Shown here: positions 6,019 to 12,557 of the stretch, piece by piece
Layout of the letters: each line of letters starts with the position of its first letter
Numbering within the stretch: the first letter of the stretch is position 1
Assembly: GCA_964414555.1 (NCBI GenBank)
Contig: CAYPWW010000067.1
Location: 1-12,557 of the forward strand
Direction: 5' to 3'
Origin: Litorimonas sp964414555
Lineage (GTDB): Bacteria > Pseudomonadota > Alphaproteobacteria > Caulobacterales > Maricaulaceae
Length of the DNA: 12,557 nucleotides
Position numbers and translations under genes: made by a program
Notes under the pieces: model-generated
Seen by the model: only the letters and a program-made list of their open reading frames with translations
Database searches by the model: none
Told to the model about the DNA's origin: nothing

Positions 6019-6753
6019 TTAACCGTGTTTCGGCGCCAGCTTTGCGATCTCTGCCAAGCTCTCCATGTCCAGCCCCGCGCCCCCGATCAGCGCGCCGTTG
6101 ACATTCTCTAACGCCAAGAGCGCTTCAGCATTCGCGGGCTTAACGGAACCGCCGTAAAGCAATCGGACACCCTCACCCACTTGATCGCGGATCGCGTCAT
6201 GCATCTCTGCAACATCTTGCGGTGTCGCCACCTTGCCCGTGCCGATCGCCCAGACAGGCTCATAGGCGATAACGTAATCGGAGATTTCTGGGACAGACGC
6301 CGTGATCTGATCTTGCACAACAGAAAGCGCATCGCCGGCCTCGCGCTGGTCGAGTGTTTCCCCGACGCAGATGATCGGCGTGAGGCCTGCCCGCGCGGCA
6401 GCTTCGGCTTTGGCGTAAACATCTGCGTCTGTATCGCCTGCGGCACGGCATTCGCTATGGCCGACAATGATATAGGTTGCGCCAGCATTGGCGAACATCT
6501 CAGCAGACATCTGCCCTGTGTGTGCGCCAGAGACGGCGGCATGAATATCCTGCCCACCCAGACGAACATGAGCCGCTTCGGCAGAGCTAGTCAGCGCGGT
6601 CAAAAGGATTGCAGGCGGGCAGATCAAGACATCTAGATGCGCACGGTCTGCGGCTGGCATAAGGTCTTCAAATTGCGCAGGTTTCGTGGCCCAGCCTAGG
6701 TCGCCATGCATCTTCCAATTGGCCGCAATCAGCGTTCGGATCGGGTCGGTCAT
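6019..6753 (-). CDS. tpiA: Triosephosphate isomerase
   Basis: A 244-residue TIM-barrel enzyme that interconverts dihydroxyacetone phosphate and glyceraldehyde 3-phosphate in glycolysis and gluconeogenesis; cytosolic. Catalytic residues are in place: N12 and K14 in ANWKM, H99 in VGHSE, and E165 in AYEPVWAIGTGK, which includes the flexible loop 6. The phosphate-binding YGGSVKPANA (200-209) and GALIGGAGL (220-228) are intact. Odd: the normally conserved GHSERR reads GHSECR, with Cys at 102 in place of the first Arg. The start ATG at 6753 has a near-ideal AAGGAG (6765-6760) 6 nt upstream. It is divergent from ppiD. In many alphaproteobacteria secG and pyrG follow tpiA; here a PAN-domain gene does. 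Confidence 0.97.
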   Translation of the reverse strand: MTDPIRTLIAANWKMHGDLGWATKPAQFEDLMPAADRAHLDVLICPPAILLTALTSSAEAAHVRLGGQDIHAAVSGAHTGQMSAEMFANAGATYIIVGHSECRAAGDTDADVYAKAEAAARAGLTPIICVGETLDQREAGDALSVVQDQITASVPEISDYVIAYEPVWAIGTGKVATPQDVAEMHDAIRDQVGEGVRLLYGGSVKPANAEALLALENVNGALIGGAGLDMESLAEIAKLAPKHG

Positions 6754-6874
6754 AAAACTCTCCTTAAAAGTCGTCTCGCAGACCCCTGTCCGCGTGGCAA
6801 GCAGCCTTGCAGACGCGATGGGGCAAGGTTATGGAACGAGCCTAGAATTCATCCTCTTTTCGGGACTCAGTCGT
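6754..6874. promoter_or_regulatory. Divergent tpiA/ppiD promoter region
   Basis: This 121-bp region separates the divergent tpiA and ppiD starts, so at least one promoter for each should lie here. The best + strand match I see is TTGCAG (6807-6812), 17 nt, then TATGGA (6830-6835), which is weak. An inverted repeat GCAAG-CAGC-CTTGC (6797-6810) overlaps the -35-like hexamer. A short palindrome, GACT-C-AGTC (6864-6872), containing a GANTC methylation motif, lies just before the ppiD ATG. There is no Trp-rich leader peptide and no attenuator-like stem followed by a T-run. Confidence 0.35.
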
Positions 6875-8803
6875 ATGGCTAATTCGATCGGTGCAAAAAT
6901 TCGCAGTGGCTTCGTGGCCGTCCTTGTCGGGCTGCTCGTTCTGGCCTTTGCCGTTTGGGGTGTGAACGACATTTTCGTTCCCGGTGTCCGCAACGCTGTC
7001 ATCAGTGTCGGCGATGAGAGCGTCAGCACCCGCACATTTGATCGTGATATGCGCGCGCAACTGCGCACCATTGCCGAGCAGCGCGGCGAAGGTCTAACGA
7101 ATGAGGAAGCCTATCGCCAAGGCATTCACCGTCAGCTGATCCAAAATTATCAGACGCAATCCGTTATTGCGAAAGATGCCGATGACCTCGGCGTGGGCGT
7201 CAACCGTGCCGATGCGCGTCGCGAGATCGAGTCCAATCCCGCTTTCCAATCGAGTATTACGGGCGAGTTTGACCGTGCGAAACTGGACAGCCTGCTGGCA
7301 TTTCGTCGCGACTACACGATCCAGCAATATGAAGAAGATGTCTTGCGCGACCTTCGCCGCACACAATCTGTCGATGCGATCGTCTCTGGCATCCAAGCGC
7401 CCACGGGATATGCGAAGCGCTTCTTTGACTTTGTGCAAGAACAACGCAGTGGCACGGCACTCGTCCTGAACGCCGAGGCCGTCGACACGCCACCTGCGCC
7501 CACAGATGCGCAGCTGCAGTCTTATATCTCTGCCAACGCCGTCCGCTATACGGCGCCGGAATATCGTCAGGTGACGATGATCCGTTTGGAGCCCTCGGGC
7601 CTCGCGCAGGACATCCAAGTCACAGAAGAACAGGTCAAAGAAGAATTCGAATTCCGCATTGCCAAAGGCGAACTGGGCTCGGCCGAAACCCGCGATATTG
7701 TCGTCCTCTCCGCTGGCGATGAAGCCAAGGCAACCGAAGCCGCAGAACGACTGGCCAAGGGTGAAGAACCTGATTTGGTAGCAGCCGCGCTCGGCCTCGT
7801 CAGCCCTGACCGATTTGACGGCGTCACAGCGGACCAGCTGCTCGACCCGCAAACGGATGAAACAGCTTTCGCCCTGAAAGCGGGAGAAGCCAAAGCTGCA
7901 GAGAATAGCTTTGGCGGCTGGGAAGCCGTCTACGCCGCAGCCGTCACGCCTGCGCAGACACCCAGCTTTGCCGCCTTGGAACCAGAACTCCGCCGCGCGA
8001 TTGCGCTGGACGGCGCGAAAAGCCGGATCAACGACCTGCAAGGCGATATTGAGACGGGGCTGACAGAAGGTCAGTCACTCGAAGACATTGCCAAGTCGCT
8101 GGATCTACCGATGGAAAGCTATGATTTCATCGACCGCGTGGGACAAACACAAGATGGCTTGCGCCTGACAGGTTCGACGCGAATTCCTGGCATTGCGGCA
8201 GATGACAATCTCCTGCGCGAGATTTTCACAGCCGACATCGGATTTGACGGCGACCCGATCCAGACGACTGGAGAAGGTTTGGCTGTCTTCCGCGTCACAG
8301 ATGTCATCGACAGTGTGATCCGACCGCTGGAAGATATCCGAGATGACGTCACCCTCGCTTGGACGAATGAGCAAATCGACACGGCTCTCATTGCGAAGGG
8401 CGTCGAATTGGAAGCCCAGCTCCGCGAAGGAAAAACGCTCGAAGCCTTAGCAGAAGACCTCGGCGAAGCTGCCGAATTGCGTGACATCATCCTGCCGCGC
8501 GCCAACCCGCCACGTGATCTCAGCAACAGCGTGATCGTTGAATTGTTGAATGGCGAGCCCGGCAAAATCGCGCGTGGAGATGGGGCACAACCTCAGACCT
8601 ATGTCATCGGGCGTCTGGACCAGATCGTGCCGAACTCAGACGGTTTTGCGGGCGAAATGCTGGAAACGCTGCAAGAACGGATCAGCTCTGAGATCAGCTC
8701 TGATATTCAGTCGGCTTATCAGCAAGCGGTTCTGCGCGAGCATGAGCTGCGGGAATACCCTGACCAAGTCCGCGCTGTGCTGGGCATTGACGCGCCGAAC
8801 TAA
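6875..8803 (+). CDS. ppiD: PpiD/SurA-like periplasmic folding factor, membrane anchored
   Basis: A 642-residue peptidyl-prolyl isomerase-like protein of the PpiD family, which helps newly exported proteins fold at the SecYEG exit. It has one N-terminal membrane anchor (about 12-30, GFVAVLVGLLVLAFAVWGV), then a SurA-N-like helical chaperone region (about 40-200) with the PpiD-typical NPAFQ..GEFDRAKLDSLL (121-141), then TAPEYRQVTMIRLEP (226-240). A diverged parvulin-like domain lies at about 272-370, followed by a further helical C-terminal part. The parvulin segment lacks the usual active-site pattern, as in E. coli PpiD, so a chaperone role is more likely than catalysis. The start is ATG at 6875; in-frame upstream starts at 6818 and 6686 extend away from the family, and the latter enters tpiA antisense. 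Its TAA is immediately followed by the trpE start. Confidence 0.93.
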   Translation: MANSIGAKIRSGFVAVLVGLLVLAFAVWGVNDIFVPGVRNAVISVGDESVSTRTFDRDMRAQLRTIAEQRGEGLTNEEAYRQGIHRQLIQNYQTQSVIAKDADDLGVGVNRADARREIESNPAFQSSITGEFDRAKLDSLLAFRRDYTIQQYEEDVLRDLRRTQSVDAIVSGIQAPTGYAKRFFDFVQEQRSGTALVLNAEAVDTPPAPTDAQLQSYISANAVRYTAPEYRQVTMIRLEPSGLAQDIQVTEEQVKEEFEFRIAKGELGSAETRDIVVLSAGDEAKATEAAERLAKGEEPDLVAAALGLVSPDRFDGVTADQLLDPQTDETAFALKAGEAKAAENSFGGWEAVYAAAVTPAQTPSFAALEPELRRAIALDGAKSRINDLQGDIETGLTEGQSLEDIAKSLDLPMESYDFIDRVGQTQDGLRLTGSTRIPGIAADDNLLREIFTADIGFDGDPIQTTGEGLAVFRVTDVIDSVIRPLEDIRDDVTLAWTNEQIDTALIAKGVELEAQLREGKTLEALAEDLGEAAELRDIILPRANPPRDLSNSVIVELLNGEPGKIARGDGAQPQTYVIGRLDQIVPNSDGFAGEMLETLQERISSEISSDIQSAYQQAVLREHELREYPDQVRAVLGIDAPN

Positions 8804-10258
8804 GTGGCGCTCGATCTATCCCCTCCTGCAGACGGGCCGCAGCTCGTCTTTGCGCGTGTCGTCAATGACCTCGACACGCCTGTCTATGCTTTCCTGAAAG
8901 CTGCGCAAGGCCGCCCCTATGCGTTCTTGTTCGAGTCCGTGACGGGCGGCGAACAACGCGGGCGCTATAGCTTTTTCGGCTTTGACCCAGACATTATCTG
9001 GCGCGCGGACGGCGAGACGAGTGAGGTCTCCCGCGACGCTGGACAGAGCTTCACAGATTGCGACGGCAAACCGCTCGACGCCCTGCGCGCCGTGCAATCC
9101 GAAGTGCAATTTGACCTCCCCGAAGGCATCCCGCCGATGGCGTCTGGCCTGTTCGGCTATCTCGGCTATGACATGGTGCGGCAAGTCGAACATCTGCCCG
9201 CAGACCTTGTTGATCCCATCGGTGCGCCCGACGCGATTATGGTGCGTCCGCGCATCGTTTGTATCTTTGATCAGGTCGCCCAAGAAATCATCATCGGCAG
9301 CCCTTGCGCGGGGCCAGAGGACTATGACGCCGCCTGCACGCGGATTGAGGCGGTTGCCCGCGATCTTGCACTGCCCGTCTCTGCCAATCTGGACCGCGAT
9401 GTAGATGTCCCGACGCTGACTCCAAAACTGGGCACAACGGCGCAAGCCTTTGCCAAACGGGTCGAGACGGCCAAAGACTACATCCTCGCGGGCGATGTAT
9501 TTCAGGTCGTGATTGGCCAGCGACTGTCCGCGCCCCTGCCCGCCAGTCCGTTTGCACTTTATCGTTCCCTGCGGCGAATGAACCCCTCGCCCTTTCTCTA
9601 TTTTCTCGACTTTGGCCCGCATCAGATCATCGGCTCTAGCCCGGAAATCCTCGTGCGTTTGCGTGACGGTGTTGTCACGGTCCGTCCGATTGCAGGCACG
9701 CGCCCGCGCGGCAAGACGGCGGCTGAAGATCAGCGCTTGGAGGCAGAGCTTCTCGCTGATCCCAAGGAATGTGCCGAACATCTGATGCTGCTAGACCTCG
9801 GCCGTAATGATGTTGGCCGCGTGGCCAAGCCCGGCACAGTGCGCGTCACGGAAGAATTCAACGTCGAGCGCTACAGCCACGTCATGCATATCGTGTCCAA
9901 TGTCGAAGGCGATATCCGCGACGGCTTGGACACACTGGACGCGCTCTTCGCAGGCTTCCCGGCTGGCACGGTTAGCGGCGCGCCCAAGGTCCGTGCGATG
10001 GAAATTATCGACGAGTTGGAAGACGAAAAGCGCGGCATCTACGCTGGAGCCGTCGGCTATATCAGCGTCAATGGCAGTATGGACACGGCCATCGCCCTGC
10101 GCACAGCCATCGTGACAGACGGCACGCTCCACGTTCGTGCGGGCGCAGGCATCGTCATGGACAGCGTCCCGCAGATGGAATTCGAGGAGACCTTGCACAA
10201 AAGCGCGGCCCTCTTTCGTGCGGCAGAGCAAAGCGTGCGTTTTGGAGGCAATACCTAA
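8804..10258 (+). CDS. trpE: Anthranilate synthase component I
   Basis: A 484-residue chorismate-utilising enzyme. With TrpG it makes anthranilate from chorismate and glutamine, the first committed step of tryptophan synthesis. Motifs seen: FES at 43-45 with RYS at 54-56, the LLES-type feedback tryptophan site; NPSPFLYF (260-267); IAGTRPRG (296-303); EHLMLLDLGRND (325-336); YSHVMHIVS (357-365); FPAGTVSGAPK (385-395); AGAGIV (446-451) and EFEET (459-463). All catalytic blocks are intact, so the enzyme should be active and Trp-inhibited. The start is GTG at 8804, directly abutting the ppiD TAA with no clear Shine-Dalgarno, so translation probably depends on the upstream gene. The stop overlaps the trpG ATG in TAATG. 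It is stand-alone, not a TrpEG fusion. Confidence 0.97.
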   Translation: MALDLSPPADGPQLVFARVVNDLDTPVYAFLKAAQGRPYAFLFESVTGGEQRGRYSFFGFDPDIIWRADGETSEVSRDAGQSFTDCDGKPLDALRAVQSEVQFDLPEGIPPMASGLFGYLGYDMVRQVEHLPADLVDPIGAPDAIMVRPRIVCIFDQVAQEIIIGSPCAGPEDYDAACTRIEAVARDLALPVSANLDRDVDVPTLTPKLGTTAQAFAKRVETAKDYILAGDVFQVVIGQRLSAPLPASPFALYRSLRRMNPSPFLYFLDFGPHQIIGSSPEILVRLRDGVVTVRPIAGTRPRGKTAAEDQRLEAELLADPKECAEHLMLLDLGRNDVGRVAKPGTVRVTEEFNVERYSHVMHIVSNVEGDIRDGLDTLDALFAGFPAGTVSGAPKVRAMEIIDELEDEKRGIYAGAVGYISVNGSMDTAIALRTAIVTDGTLHVRAGAGIVMDSVPQMEFEETLHKSAALFRAAEQSVRFGGNT

Positions 10259-10827
10259 TGCTTCTCGTCATCGATAATTATGACAGCTTTACCTATAACC
10301 TCGTGCATTACGCGCAGGAGATGGGCGCGAAAACAGAGGTCGTGCGCAATGATGATCTCAGTGTTGGGGAAGCGCTGGATCGCGGGGCGTCGGCGATCCT
10401 GCTGTCGCCGGGGCCCAAGACTCCGAATGAAGCGGGCATCTGCCTCGACCTGATCGCGAACGCGCCGGACGATCTGCCCATCCTCGGTATTTGCCTCGGC
10501 CAGCAAAGTATTGGGCAAGTTTTTGGCGGCAAGGTCATCCGCGCGAAAGAGATCATGCATGGCAAAATCTCGCCGATTGAACATGACGGAACGGGCTTGT
10601 TTGCCGGCTTGGAAAGCCCCTTCAACGCGACGCGCTATCACTCGCTCTCGGTGGAACGCGAGAGCTTGCCGGATGTATTGCATGTCAACGCTTGGACGGC
10701 CGACGGCGAAATTATGGGCTTGCGCCATAAGACACGCCCGATCCACGGCTTGCAATTTCATCCAGAATCCATCGCGTCCGAGAATGGTCATGCGCTGATC
10801 AAAGCGTTTCTGGAGTTGTCACAATGA
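10258..10827 (+). CDS. trpG: Anthranilate synthase component II, glutamine amidotransferase
   Basis: A 189-residue class I glutamine amidotransferase that supplies ammonia to TrpE. The catalytic triad is visible: C79 in LGICLGQQSIG, and H168 and E170 in LQFHPESI. The N-terminus LLVIDNYDSFTYNLV and the oxyanion segment LLSPGPKTPNEAG (48-60) are typical. Length is normal for a single-domain TrpG; some bacteria also use this subunit for p-aminobenzoate synthesis, which cannot be decided here. A good GGAGG (10244-10248) lies 9 nt before the ATG. The start shares one base with the trpE stop, and the end overlaps trpD as ATGA, so the three are translationally coupled. Confidence 0.97.
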   Translation: MLLVIDNYDSFTYNLVHYAQEMGAKTEVVRNDDLSVGEALDRGASAILLSPGPKTPNEAGICLDLIANAPDDLPILGICLGQQSIGQVFGGKVIRAKEIMHGKISPIEHDGTGLFAGLESPFNATRYHSLSVERESLPDVLHVNAWTADGEIMGLRHKTRPIHGLQFHPESIASENGHALIKAFLELSQ

Positions 10828-11789
10828 CAGGCGCAGACGTCCGCGCCGCATTGATGCAAATGCTGTCAGGCGACATGTCGCTGGAGGACACGGTCGCGAT
10901 CCTCACCCAGATCGAAGCGGAAGGCGTTGGCGCGGAACAGCTTGCCGCCGGGGTCGCTGTGATGCGCGAACATATGGTCCGCGTTGATGTGCCAGAGGGC
11001 GCGATTGATATCGTTGGCACGGGTGGGACAGGCTTGAAGACACTGTCCATTTCAACGGCCGCCGCCCTCGTCGTTGCGGGCGCGGGTGTGCCTGTTGCCA
11101 AGCATGGCAATCGCGGCGCCAGCAGCCCAACCGGGACCGCTGACACGCTGTCCGAACTCGGCGTAAATATCGCCATGACGCCAGAGCGCGCCGCCGCCGC
11201 CGTCCACGAAGTTAACATGGGCTTTCTCTTTGCCCCGACTTACCACCCTACGCTTCGCCATGTCGGGCCAGCGCGCCGAAAGATTGGAAAACGCACGATA
11301 TTCAACCGCTTGGGACCATTATGTAATCCGGGAAGTGTCGAATACATGCTGGTCGGGAGTGCGGAAGCCGATCTCGTCATGCCCATGGCAGAGGCTTTGC
11401 AGGCAAACGGTGTAACCCGTGCCAAAGTGGTTCACGGGCTCGATGGTTTAGACGAAATTACGACGACAGGATTGAGCGCGGTGGCAGATGTCACGCAGGA
11501 TGGCGTGACGGAAACCCATATTTCCCCGAAAGCCTTTGGCCTCTCAACGGTCAAAGCAGATGCCCTTAGAGGCGGAAACCCTGCGACAAACGCAGCGGCT
11601 CTTTCTACCCTCTTGGATGGCGCTAAGGGCGCTTACGCCGACATTGTCGTACTGAATGCCGGCGCAGCGCTGAACATCGCAGGTCACGCAAACTCAATTA
11701 CGGAAGGCATTGAAATTGCAAGAGAGTCGATTGCATCCGGCGCGGCCAAAGCAACCCTCGCAAAGCTGGCAGCGTTCTCTCATGGGTAG
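10824..11789 (+). CDS. trpD: Anthranilate phosphoribosyltransferase
   Basis: A 321-residue enzyme that joins anthranilate and PRPP to give phosphoribosyl anthranilate; cytosolic, normally a dimer. Motifs: VAKHGNR (91-97), SPTGTAD (101-107), FNRLGPLCNPG (160-170), and the D210-E211 pair in HGLDGLDEIT that corresponds to the Mg-binding Asp-Glu. The glycine-rich PRPP loop reads GTGGTG (65-70) rather than the common GTGGDG, so Thr69 replaces an Asp. Length is slightly short of the usual 330-345, the difference being at the termini. ATG at 10824 overlaps the trpG stop (ATGA). The end lies next to, or overlaps, trpC. Confidence 0.97.
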   Translation: MTGADVRAALMQMLSGDMSLEDTVAILTQIEAEGVGAEQLAAGVAVMREHMVRVDVPEGAIDIVGTGGTGLKTLSISTAAALVVAGAGVPVAKHGNRGASSPTGTADTLSELGVNIAMTPERAAAAVHEVNMGFLFAPTYHPTLRHVGPARRKIGKRTIFNRLGPLCNPGSVEYMLVGSAEADLVMPMAEALQANGVTRAKVVHGLDGLDEITTTGLSAVADVTQDGVTETHISPKAFGLSTVKADALRGGNPATNAAALSTLLDGAKGAYADIVVLNAGAALNIAGHANSITEGIEIARESIASGAAKATLAKLAAFSHG

Positions 11790-11793
11790 CCTG

Positions 11794-12557
11794 ATGGACG
11801 CCCCTGACGTGCTGAAACGCATCGCGACCTATAAAGCCGAGGAAGTCGCCTCTCTCAAAGTGCGCACAACGATTGAAACCTTACGCAAACAAGCTGCAGC
11901 TTTAGCCCGCCCGCGCGGATTTGAGGCCGCCATACGCAATGCCACTGGTCCCGCTCTCATCTGCGAAGTCAAAAAAGCCAGTCCCTCCAAAGGTATCATC
12001 CGTGAGGATTTCGATGCCGAAGAGATCGCCCGCGCCTATACAGCTGGCGGCGCAACATGCCTCTCTGTCCTGACCGATGGTCCTGGCTTTCAAGGCAGCA
12101 ACGCCATTTTCAAAGCCGTGCGGGAGACAACCGCCCTGCCCCTGCTGCGCAAAGACTTCATGCTCGATCCGATCCAAATCGCGGAGAGCGCGGCCATGGG
12201 TGCGGATTGCATCCTCATCATCATGGCGATGATTGACGACGAGACAGCGGCGGAATTGTTCACAGAAGCTAAGGCGCTCGGCCTCGATGCGTTGGTTGAA
12301 ACCCATGACGAAGCGGAACTACGGCGCGCGATCGATCTTGGCGCGACGCTCATCGGAATTAACAATCGCGACCTGCGCACATTCGACACGACATTGGACA
12401 CGTTTGACCGCCTCGCCCCGATGGCACCCAACGGTTGCACGCTGATCGCAGAGTCCGGGATTTTCACGCAGGATGACATCCTCCGCCTCGCCGAGAATGG
12501 CGCGCAAGGCTATCTGATCGGCGAGAGTTTGATGCGGCAAGACGATGTGGAAGCGGC
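11794..12557 (+). CDS. trpC: Indole-3-glycerol phosphate synthase, 3' end cut by window
   Basis: The frame runs open to the window end, 254 residues from the ATG at 11794; typical proteins are about 260-270, so only a short C-terminus is missing. The enzyme closes carboxyphenylamino-deoxyribulose phosphate to indole-glycerol phosphate on a TIM barrel. The catalytic set is present: E58 and K60 in CEVKKASPSKG, K120 in LLRKDF, E169 in LVETH, N191 in INNRDL, and E220-S221 in IAESGI. It is monofunctional as far as seen, with no TrpF part. An in-frame ATG at 11782 would overlap trpD by 8 nt and add MGSL; 11794 fits the usual family N-terminus (DVLKRIATYKAEEV) better, but neither has a clear ribosome binding site. 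In related genomes moaC, moeA and lexA often follow. Confidence 0.96.
   Translation, partial: MDAPDVLKRIATYKAEEVASLKVRTTIETLRKQAAALARPRGFEAAIRNATGPALICEVKKASPSKGIIREDFDAEEIARAYTAGGATCLSVLTDGPGFQGSNAIFKAVRETTALPLLRKDFMLDPIQIAESAAMGADCILIIMAMIDDETAAELFTEAKALGLDALVETHDEAELRRAIDLGATLIGINNRDLRTFDTTLDTFDRLAPMAPNGCTLIAESGIFTQDDILRLAENGAQGYLIGESLMRQDDVEA

Noticed and set aside
6686..6874. Upstream in-frame starts for ppiD at 6686 (GTG) and 6818 (ATG)
   Set aside because: The first overlaps tpiA on the opposite strand. Neither has a ribosome binding site, and the ATG at 6875 gives the expected short cytosolic segment before the membrane anchor.
6754..6874. A tryptophan attenuator or leader peptide before the ppiD-trp operon
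   Set aside because: No short frame with Trp codons and no terminator-like stem with a T-run could be found in the divergent gap.
7094..8041. A 315-codon open frame antisense to ppiD
   Set aside because: Shadow frame with Arg/Phe/Gly/Ala-heavy sequence and no family resemblance. ppiD is well supported.
8816..9781. A 321-codon open frame antisense to trpE
   Set aside because: A shadow of trpE codon bias, with His/Arg/Gly-rich composition and no recognisable domain. trpE in the other strand is certain.
1..12557. CRISPR array, insertion sequence, prophage or a defence/secretion island
   Set aside because: No regularly spaced repeats, transposase, integrase or phage-type genes. Most of the window is recognisable core metabolism and translation genes with uniform composition.

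Overview
The window reads as ordinary chromosome of an alphaproteobacterium, most likely a Caulobacterales/Maricaulales (Hyphomonadaceae-like) marine type. This rests on the moderately GC-rich coding bias, the protein flavours (MoxR-type ATPase, QEGLA/DUF1704 protein, PAN-domain secreted protein) and the block tpiA <- | -> ppiD-trpE-trpG-trpD-trpC, which is typical of the class. The taxon is an inference; no rRNA or other phylogenetic marker is present. I see no tRNA or rRNA gene, IS element, CRISPR array, phage gene or clear attachment site.

Layout. 1-836 (+): the 3' part of a MoxR-family AAA+ ATPase gene and a small DUF6665-like gene. 833-2161 (-): a QEGLA-motif putative zinc carboxypeptidase (DUF1704/MATCAP family), convergent with the small gene and sharing a 4-nt stop overlap. 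2162-2306: a divergent intergenic region with a CRP/FNR-type palindrome. 2307-2909 (+): an unrecognised secreted protein. A strong 11-bp-stem hairpin then precedes 2978-4567 (+), prfC (release factor 3). 4667-4999 (+) is a three-TM small membrane protein whose leader can fold over its own ribosome binding site. It is convergent, again with a 4-nt stop overlap, with 4996-5961 (-), a secreted PAN-domain protein with a long Gln/Pro-rich tail. 6019-6753 (-) is tpiA. After a 121-bp divergent promoter region comes a tightly packed + strand operon: ppiD (6875-8803), trpE (8804-10258), trpG (10258-10827), trpD (10824-11789) and trpC (11794 to beyond the end).

How it works together. TrpE and TrpG form anthranilate synthase, TrpD adds phosphoribosyl, and TrpC makes indole-glycerol phosphate. 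The genes touch or overlap, which suggests translational coupling, and trpE begins immediately after the ppiD stop. TpiA is glycolytic, PrfC recycles release factors, and PpiD is an inner-membrane periplasmic folding factor.

I found no convincing new multi-gene system. The points most worth a second look are regulatory or sequence oddities: the alternative leader hairpins before the three-TM gene, the long palindrome before prfC, the CRP/FNR-like site between the QEGLA gene and the secreted protein, a Cys in the conserved GHSERR loop of TpiA, and GTGGTG instead of GTGGDG in TrpD.
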